From: Sinosporangium album
GTDB taxonomy: Bacteria > Actinomycetota > Actinomycetes > Streptosporangiales > Streptosporangiaceae
Direction of reading: 5' to 3'
NCBI RefSeq assembly: GCF_900100605.1
Contig: NZ_FNCN01000011.1
Location: 62,001 to 126,000 of the forward strand
DNA length: 64,000 nt
Under the pieces are notes generated by a model. That model made no database searches and was not told the DNA's origin. It saw only the letters and a program-made list of their open reading frames with translations. Below, piece by piece: positions 58,251 through 64,000 of the stretch. How positions within the stretch are numbered: position 1 is the first letter of the stretch; every line of letters starts with the position of its first letter. The position numbers were made by a program, and so were the translations under genes.

Positions 58251-59845
58251 GAGGCGGCCTCCGGGAGGGTGTCGATCCGGAGCCGGTCGCCGAGTATCAG
58301 CTCGGCGGCCTTCTCGCCGATCATCACGGTGGGGGCGTGGGTGTTGACGCTCGGCACCGTCGGCATGATCGAGGCGTCGGCGACGCGGACGCCCTCGACG
58401 CCGCGCACCCGCAGCTCCGGGTCGACGACCGCCCCGTCGTCGATGCCCATGCGGCAGGTGCCGACCTGGTGGTGGTAGGTGATGCAGGTCCGCCGTACGT
58501 ATGTCTCCAGCTCGGCCCGCGTCGGGTGCGGGTGCGCGGGGGCGAGCAGGGAGGCCTTCAGGTGGGTGAAGGCGCCGCCGGCGGCGATCGCGAGCGCGAT
58601 CTCGACGGCGGAGATCATGGCGTCGACGTCGTAGCGCTGGGTCAGGTAGGCGGGGTCGATGACCGGGGTGTCGGACAGGTCCGCCGAACGCAGGGTGAGG
58701 CGCCCGCGGGACTTGGGGCGCATGATTCCCGCACCGATGGTGAACCCGAAGTCCGGCACCGGGTAGCCGTCGACCGGCTTGACGAAGTGCAGGAGGAGCG
58801 GCTGGAGGTCGGGGACGGCGATCCGCTCGTGGCTCCGCCAGAACAGGGCCGTGTCCATGAAGTTGTCGCCGGGCGACGGCAGGGGTTCGGGGACGCCGAA
58901 CAGCACCGGAGCGAGGGCGTGGTCCTGGAGGTTCTCTCCCACGCCGGGGGAGTCGACCTCGACGCCGACCCCGAGGCGCGCCAGGTCCCGCTCGGGGCCG
59001 ATCCCGGAGCGGAGCAGGATGGCGGGCGACTCGACGACACCGGCCGACAGGACGACCTCCCGGCGCGCGCGCACCGTGCGCGCCCGGCCCGAGTCGTCGA
59101 CGAGCCGGACACCGGTGCACCGGCCGTTCTCGATCACGAGCCTTTCGACCCTCGTCCCGGTGAGGAGCGTGAGGCGGGGGCTGCCCGCGACCGGCCGGAG
59201 GAAGGCTTGCGAGGTCGAGGCGCGCCGCCCCGCGCCGACGGTGAGGTCCACCGTCCCCGCGCCCTCCAGCGTCTCGCCGTTGAAGTCGTGGTTCTCGGGG
59301 ATGCCGATGGCCTTGGCGCCTTCGATGAAGGCCCGGCTGACGGGATTGTCGCGGGGGACGGGCGTGACGGCCATCGGCCCGGAGGCGCCGTGCCAGGGCG
59401 TCTCGCCGAGGGCGTGCCGTTCGCTGCGGAGGAACAGCGGGAAGACCGAGTCCCACCCCCAGCCGCGGCAGCCGTCGTACTCCCAGGCGTCATAGTCGCG
59501 CCGGTGGCCCCGGACGTAGATCATTCCGTTGATGGAGCTGCTTCCGCCCAGCACCTTGCCCCGCGGCCAGGCCAGCACGCGGTCGTACAGACCGCGTTGC
59601 GGCGTGGTCGTGTAGGCCCAGTCGTACGGACCGCCCCACAGCGTGCGCCAGGAGCTCGGATCGCCGAGCGGTTCGACGCCGCGGTCGCTGCCCCCGGCCT
59701 CCACGACGAGGACGTCGCCGACGTCGGAGTCCACCAGACGCCGCGCGATCACGCTTCCCGCCGACCCCGATCCGACAACGACATAGTCGAACTCGTCCCG
59801 GTCTTTCATCTCCGCGTTCCTCTCCGTGCCTGTCCGTGCTGTCAT
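58247..59845 (-). CDS. GMC-family oxidoreductase (choline dehydrogenase-like)
   Basis: A 532-residue flavoprotein: FAD motif [20 protein letters not shown] signature 1 [20 protein letters not shown], signature 2 [17 protein letters not shown], and C-terminal catalytic His in [13 protein letters not shown] with the Asn-region [17 protein letters not shown]. It oxidises an alcohol to an aldehyde or acid. ATG 59845 has GAGGAG upstream; Met 59809 is another start. Fits as the first oxidation in the operon pathway. Confidence 0.9.
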   Translation of the reverse strand: MTARTGTERNAEMKDRDEFDYVVVGSGSAGSVIARRLVDSDVGDVLVVEAGGSDRGVEPLGDPSSWRTLWGGPYDWAYTTTPQRGLYDRVLAWPRGKVLGGSSSINGMIYVRGHRRDYDAWEYDGCRGWGWDSVFPLFLRSERHALGETPWHGASGPMAVTPVPRDNPVSRAFIEGAKAIGIPENHDFNGETLEGAGTVDLTVGAGRRASTSQAFLRPVAGSPRLTLLTGTRVERLVIENGRCTGVRLVDDSGRARTVRARREVVLSAGVVESPAILLRSGIGPERDLARLGVGVEVDSPGVGENLQDHALAPVLFGVPEPLPSPGDNFMDTALFWRSHERIAVPDLQPLLLHFVKPVDGYPVPDFGFTIGAGIMRPKSRGRLTLRSADLSDTPVIDPAYLTQRYDVDAMISAVEIALAIAAGGAFTHLKASLLAPAHPHPTRAELETYVRRTCITYHHQVGTCRMGIDDGAVVDPELRVRGVEGVRVADASIMPTVPSVNTHAPTVMIGEKAAELILGDRLRIDTLPEAAS

Positions 59846-59867
59846 TGCCCTCTCCTCGGCGGCCTGA

Positions 59868-61289
59868 TCACCGGTCGTCGTACGGCACAGCCGCCGCGGC
59901 GTCGAGGACCGCCCCGCCGCGCGCCAGCGCGGCCGTCAGCGCGGCGGTGTCGAGCGCGAGCGGCGTGGCCGACGCGGCGGCGCTGAGGGCCGCGGCCGAA
60001 CCGGCCGCCTGCCCGAGCGCCATGGCGGTGCCCATATGCCGGAGACCGGCCATCCCCTTGCGGGTGGCCGACACGCACCGGCCCGCGACGAGCATGCCGT
60101 CGACCCCGCGGGGGACGAGGGCGCGGTAAGGGATGGGGAAGGGCCGGTCGGGCACGGCGAGCGAGATGCCGCCGCCCGCGGCGTGGTGGACGTCGAGCGG
60201 GCCCGCCCCCAGCGCGATCACGTCCTCGAAGGCCGTGCCGTACAGGACGTCGTGCTCGTCCACGACGTAGTGGCCGACGACCCGCCAGGTCTCCCGCACC
60301 CCGATCCAGGACGCCAGCGTGCCGAGTCGCGCGTTCTCGAATCCGGGGAGCGAGCCGCGCAGGAACGGGATCAGCCCGTCGATCATCCGCCGACCCTCGA
60401 TCTCGGCGAGCGCCAACTCGGACTCGTCGGTGCCGTCCCGGCCGGTGACCCTCGTCATCAGGACGATGGCGTCGTCGCCGTGCGGCGAGCTGAGCACCGG
60501 CAGCAGCTTCTGCGCCAGCACACCCCGGCGCAGCCCTTCCTCGGCTATCCGCCGCTTCTCCTCGCGCGGCAGCGCCCTGAACCGTGCCACGTCGACCCCG
60601 ACCACGCGGGCGATCTGCGTCATCGGCTGGCGCTTGCGGGGGTCCTCACGCGCGGCTTCCCGCTCCGCGCCCGCCCTGACCGCGATCGAACCGTGCGCGC
60701 TCGCGTCGACCACGGTCGTGGCGAGCAGCGCCCTGCGCTCCACGGGGCCCTGGTAGACCACGCCCACGCACGCGGAACCGTCCATCACGGGCTCGACGGC
60801 CTGCGCGTGGAGGTACGGCGTGACGCCGGCGTCGACCAGCATCCCGTCGAGCACGATCTTGAGCACTTCGGGGTCGAACGGGAAAGTGATCACATCGATG
60901 GGGTTGTCACTGGCCTCGGCCAGCACATAGCGCCCGAAGCCGGGGGAGGCGTCCCGTGCGACGAGACGCTCGGTCACCTCCAGCGGGATGCCTCCGACGA
61001 CGCGCAGGTCCTTCCAGAAGAAGCCCATGAAGCTCGCGACCATCGCGCCGGTGGCCGTGCCCCCGAGGAAGGCCGCCCGCTCGACGAGCGCGGTGCGCGC
61101 GCCCTCGCGGGCCGCGGCGATCGCGGCGCACACGCCGGCCGGCCCACCTCCCACGACGACGACGTCGAACGTCGCCGCGACGGGGACCGTGCCCGCGTCC
61201 TCAAGGACGGCGTCGCCGTGTCGCCCGGCTCGTACGGCTCGTACGGCGGGGCCGCGGCGGTCGCGATCGCCCGGTTCGCTCGACGTCAC
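59868..61289 (-). CDS. FAD-dependent oxidoreductase (FAD_oxidored type), 473 residues
   Basis: A second FAD_oxidored protein: [73 protein letters not shown], and the closing [36 protein letters not shown]. It differs clearly from the other FAD protein of the operon in length and central part. The first ~40 residues are a low-complexity Arg/Ala tail. ATGA overlap with the amidase gene. Confidence 0.85.
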   Translation of the reverse strand: MTSSEPGDRDRRGPAVRAVRAGRHGDAVLEDAGTVPVAATFDVVVVGGGPAGVCAAIAAAREGARTALVERAAFLGGTATGAMVASFMGFFWKDLRVVGGIPLEVTERLVARDASPGFGRYVLAEASDNPIDVITFPFDPEVLKIVLDGMLVDAGVTPYLHAQAVEPVMDGSACVGVVYQGPVERRALLATTVVDASAHGSIAVRAGAEREAAREDPRKRQPMTQIARVVGVDVARFRALPREEKRRIAEEGLRRGVLAQKLLPVLSSPHGDDAIVLMTRVTGRDGTDESELALAEIEGRRMIDGLIPFLRGSLPGFENARLGTLASWIGVRETWRVVGHYVVDEHDVLYGTAFEDVIALGAGPLDVHHAAGGGISLAVPDRPFPIPYRALVPRGVDGMLVAGRCVSATRKGMAGLRHMGTAMALGQAAGSAAALSAAASATPLALDTAALTAALARGGAVLDAAAAVPYDDR

Positions 61290-62683
61290 GGAAGGTCCTC
61301 GGCGTCCGCGTCGTCCTCGTAGTCCGCATCGTCACGGCCGTCTCCGCCGGCGTCGTGGATCGACCTCGCCAGGCCGTACAGCGCGGACTCGGTGCCGGGA
61401 GCGCCGATCAGCTGGATCCCGATGGGCAGCCCGTCCGGGTCGCGCCCGCCGGTGACGCTCACCGAGGGCAGCCCGGTGACGGCGGCCGCGGAGATGTAGC
61501 GGACAAGGGCGGCGTCGCGCTCCACGAGGTTCCCTGGAGCCGTCTCCACGGAGTCGGCGTACTGGGGCAGCCGGGTGAAGGGGAAGGTCGGAAGCACGAG
61601 CACGCCGTCCGTGCCGAGCGCGTGCAGTGCGCGGCGCGTGAGTTCGAACCGCTGTGCCGCCGCGCTCAGGTAGTCCTCGCGCGGGATGAGGGCGCCTTGC
61701 TCAAAGGCGCCGCGGACGTCGGAGCCGTATTCGTCCGCGCGTTCCGGCAGCCATGTCTCGTGCAGGTCGGCCCCCTCGCGCAGGTAGGTGGTGGTCGCGA
61801 CGTCGATGCTGTCGAGCACCCACCCGGTGTCGGTGGTCCGGTCGATCCGCCCCCGGCCCCGAAGCCTCTCGACGACCGCCGCCAGCGTCTCGTGTACGGG
61901 TTCGGCGACGTCGTCGAGGGGGAGCGGGAGCAGGCGGAGGCGATCGGGTTCCGGCCGCCTCCGCACCCGCGGGTCCCGGCCGGAGATGACCCTGAACACC
62001 TCCGCGTTGTCGTCGACCGTGCGGGTGATGGGGCCGACCGTGTCCATGCTGAGGGCGAGGGGGAAGACCCCGTGCAGCGGCACGCTCCACGCCGTGGGGC
62101 GCAGCCCGACCGTTCCGGTGAGCGCTGCGGGCATCCGGATCGAGCCGCATGTGTCGGTGCCCAGAGCCACCATGGTGAGACCGGCCGCGACGGCGGCGGC
62201 CGAGCCTCCCGAGGAGCCGCCAGCCGACAGGCCCGCCCCGAGAGGGTTGCCGACCGTACCGAAATGCGGGTTCTCGCTGGTGCCGCCCATGGCGAACTCG
62301 TGCATGTTGGTGCTGCCGACGATCACGGCTCCGGCCGCCCTCAACCGGGCGACGACCGTCGCGTCGTCGGTGGGCACCCGACCCGCCAGCACGCGGCTGC
62401 CGGCCTGCGTTACCCGCCCGCCGACGTCGATGTTGTCCTTCACCCCCACCGTCACGCCCGCGAGCGGCAGATCCCGCCCGGCGGCGAGCGCGGCGTCGAC
62501 CCGCCGGGCCTGCGCGCGCGCCCCGTCACGGTCGACCCAGATGAACGACCGCAGGTCGGCGTCGACGGCGTCGATCGCGGCGAGCGCCCGCTCGACCGAC
62601 TCCAGCGCCGTCGTGCGGCCGGCGCGGAGCCGCCGGCGCAGCTCGCGCACGCTCGGCTGCGGCAGTGCGATGTTCTCCGCCAC
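61286..62683 (-). CDS. Amidase signature family enzyme
   Basis: A 465-residue amidase with the Ser-cis-Ser-Lys triad: Lys in VGVKDNIDVGG, the cis-Ser and following block in GGSSGGSAAAVAAG, and the nucleophile Ser in GTDTCGSIRMPAAL (Cys for the common Gly in T-G-G-S). It cleaves an amide to acid plus ammonia or amine. The C-terminus ends with an acidic low-complexity tail ([18 protein letters not shown]). GTG start three bases after the stop of the 42-residue ORF. Confidence 0.9.
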   Translation of the reverse strand: MAENIALPQPSVRELRRRLRAGRTTALESVERALAAIDAVDADLRSFIWVDRDGARAQARRVDAALAAGRDLPLAGVTVGVKDNIDVGGRVTQAGSRVLAGRVPTDDATVVARLRAAGAVIVGSTNMHEFAMGGTSENPHFGTVGNPLGAGLSAGGSSGGSAAAVAAGLTMVALGTDTCGSIRMPAALTGTVGLRPTAWSVPLHGVFPLALSMDTVGPITRTVDDNAEVFRVISGRDPRVRRRPEPDRLRLLPLPLDDVAEPVHETLAAVVERLRGRGRIDRTTDTGWVLDSIDVATTTYLREGADLHETWLPERADEYGSDVRGAFEQGALIPREDYLSAAAQRFELTRRALHALGTDGVLVLPTFPFTRLPQYADSVETAPGNLVERDAALVRYISAAAVTGLPSVSVTGGRDPDGLPIGIQLIGAPGTESALYGLARSIHDAGGDGRDDADYEDDADAEDLP

Positions 62684-62686
62684 GGC

Positions 62687-62815
62687 CTACCTCACCCGCG
62701 TTTCCGGCCGCCGGCCCTCGAAGCCGGCGGTGGTGGACGACGACGGGGGCGGCAGGCAGGCGGGCGCTGGCAGCGGCGCACGCGCGGGAGGCGCCGCGGT
62801 CTCCGTGATGTTCAT
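62687..62815 (-). CDS. Small ORF of 42 residues between permease and amidase genes
   Basis: AAGGAAAGG stands 6 bases before an ATG. The frame starts MNITETAAPPARAPLPAPAC, is Pro/Ala-rich, and ends FEGRRPETRVR. The stop lies three bases before the amidase start, so translation is coupled. It may be a leader ORF, a peptide substrate or a slippage product; no family known to me. Confidence 0.45.
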   Translation of the reverse strand: MNITETAAPPARAPLPAPACLPPPSSSTTAGFEGRRPETRVR

Positions 62816-62833
62816 CAATATCCTTTCCTTCAT

Positions 62834-62881
62834 CCGGGTGTCCGGGTGTCCGGGTGTCCGGGTGTCCGGGTGTCTGGGCGT
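62834..62881. repeat. 8-base tandem repeat, five perfect copies plus one variant
   Basis: CCGGGTGT repeats perfectly at 62834, 62842, 62850, 62858 and 62866, then CTGGGCGT. It lies just past the permease stop. Copy-number change here could alter mRNA folding before the small ORF. Confidence 0.92.
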
Positions 62882-62893
62882 CTGGAGCTGCGC

Positions 62894-64000
62894 TCAGACG
62901 CCGACGCGGTCGATCGTCGCCTCGAAGGCGGCGGGGTTCCGCTTCTTGATCACGGCGGCCTGGATCAGGGCGAGGATCGGGACGGCCGCGATCAGCCCGA
63001 GCAGCAGGATCGTCACCCCGCCGACCACCTGGTCGCCATTGGCGTCGACATCGCCGACCAGCAGCGGGAAGTACGCGATGATCAAGGCGGCTGCGGCGAG
63101 TATGCCGACGAGCCCGAGCACGGGGGCGATCACGGTGTTCCACAGCCGCCGGTCGGCCTTCGTCCTGGCGAAGTAGACCAGGATCGCGATGGATGTCAGC
63201 GCGATCAGCAGCGCGATCGCCAGGTTGGTGACGCCGCCGAGCGGTGTGAAGACCGCGAAGACCGGGTCGAGATCCATGATCGCGAACAGTGCGGTGAACG
63301 AGGCCGCGGTGATGGTCTGCACCAGCGACGACACGTGCGGGGACCGGTGCCTCGGGTGGATGCCGGAGAGGGCGCGGGGCAGGACGCCGGCGTTCGCCAT
63401 CGAGTGCTGGTAGCGGGCGAGCACGTTGTGGAACGCCAGCACGCACGCCAGCATCGCGGTGATCAGCAGGAGGTTCACGCCCTTCTCGCCGAACTCGCCG
63501 AGGTAGCGGTGCATGGTCGCGAAGATCATCGTTCCGGGGTCCTCCGCGGCCTTGGCCACCACCTTGTCGGCGCCCCAGGCCATGACGATCGACCACGCGG
63601 CGAGCGTGTAGAAGACCCCGATGCCGATCACGGCCGCGTAGGTCGAGCGGGGGATGGTGCGGCCGGGGTCGCGTGCCTCGTCGCGGAAGACGACGGTCGC
63701 CTCGAAACCGATGAACGAACCGATCGCGAACATCAGGCCGATGCCCGGGGAGCCGCTCACGATGTTGGCCGGTGCGAACGGCGAGAGGTCCAGCCCGGAG
63801 TCACCGCCGGTGAACAGGACGGCGACCACGAGCGCGAGGACGATGCCGACTTCGAGCACGAGCATGAAACCGAGCACCTTGCTCGACAGGTCGATGTTGC
63901 GGTAGCCGAGACAGCCGACCGCGGCGATGACCAGCAGCGACCAAGCCCACCAGGGCAGAGCCGGGCCGCCGAGCGAACTCACCGTGTCGCTGAGGACGAA
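62894..64000 (-). CDS. APC-family amino acid/polyamine permease, C-terminal part (cut by window edge)
   Basis: The frame is open to base 64000, so the N-terminus is missing; 368 residues are visible. About nine hydrophobic segments and the motifs FAIGSFIGFEATVVFRDEAR (the G-F-E-x-x-x family block), RTIPRSTYAAVIG and GIHPRHRSPHVSSLVQT mark an APC permease importing an amine or amino acid by cation symport. It is the first visible gene of the minus-strand catabolic operon and suggests that the substrate is an amino compound. Confidence 0.9.
   Translation of the reverse strand, partial: FVLSDTVSSLGGPALPWWAWSLLVIAAVGCLGYRNIDLSSKVLGFMLVLEVGIVLALVVAVLFTGGDSGLDLSPFAPANIVSGSPGIGLMFAIGSFIGFEATVVFRDEARDPGRTIPRSTYAAVIGIGVFYTLAAWSIVMAWGADKVVAKAAEDPGTMIFATMHRYLGEFGEKGVNLLLITAMLACVLAFHNVLARYQHSMANAGVLPRALSGIHPRHRSPHVSSLVQTITAASFTALFAIMDLDPVFAVFTPLGGVTNLAIALLIALTSIAILVYFARTKADRRLWNTVIAPVLGLVGILAAAALIIAYFPLLVGDVDANGDQVVGGVTILLLGLIAAVPILALIQAAVIKKRNPAAFEATIDRVGV

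Overview
The window is chromosomal DNA from a high-GC, filamentous, sporulating actinomycete. GTG starts and 4-base stop/start overlaps are frequent. An SsgB-like sporulation protein (28897-29313), two helix-turn-helix/DUF5753 regulators, one with a DUF397 partner (19-22.5 kb), and a Gly-Cys-Val tRNA cluster all point to Streptosporangiales or Streptomyces-like bacteria. I cannot name a genus.

Layout. 1-9.5 kb is metabolic: the end of an acyl-CoA dehydrogenase gene, a CoA transferase, a flavin reductase, an enolase-superfamily enzyme with an MFS transporter, an ABC exporter with a divergent TetR regulator, and a MarR/tautomerase divergent pair. 9.5-22.6 kb is accessory DNA. It holds a transposase tail, a truncated serine hydrolase, two phage-like structural genes, an operon around a thymidylate-synthase-like enzyme (with NDP kinase, radical SAM protein, DEDDh exonuclease and EEP hydrolase), and a set of XRE/DUF5753, DUF397 and DUF6879-type genes. 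It ends at the 3-prime side of a tRNA-Val. 23-29.8 kb is core-like: hutH, pabB-pabC, an LVIVD-repeat lipoprotein, a DUF305 lipoprotein, an ssgB-like gene and tRNA-Val(CAC).

30.3-48.2 kb is a type I-E CRISPR-Cas region. It contains three arrays (13, 15 and 8 repeats) and cas3, a natural cas8e-cas11 fusion, cas7, cas5, cas6, cas1 and cas2. Two things stand out. (i) The cas3-cas8e intergenic region holds a degenerate mini-array (repeat-like, 32-base spacer-like, repeat-like) read on the minus strand. Its pseudo-spacer matches the end of cas3 next to an AAG PAM, with the first two mismatches exactly at positions 6 and 12. This is the layout expected of a Cas-regulating RNA that makes Cascade repress its own operon. 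(ii) Between arrays 1 and 2 lies a compact cassette: a 31-residue peptide ending in Cys, a strong hairpin, a nucleotidyltransferase, an HFCD-type cysteine-decarboxylase-like flavoprotein, an EEVS-like sugar phosphate cyclase and a small P-loop kinase. A divergent, frameshifted HTH/TPR regulator lies beside it. It looks like a peptide-plus-cyclitol biosynthetic locus. It is bracketed by a direct duplication of the CRISPR leader plus the first 150 bases of cas3.

48.2-54.5 kb holds a MerR regulator with an extra zinc finger, a two-gene ABC exporter-type system behind a probable iron box (siderophore or iron transport of the IrtAB/YbtPQ kind), a small lipoprotein and another XRE regulator. 54.6-64 kb is one minus-strand catabolic operon: APC permease, 42-residue ORF, amidase, FAD oxidoreductase, GMC oxidoreductase, GlcG/HbpS-like protein, second FAD oxidoreductase, YCII protein and zinc alcohol dehydrogenase. 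It contains two short tandem-repeat tracts.

All functions are read from motifs and context by eye; no database search was possible.
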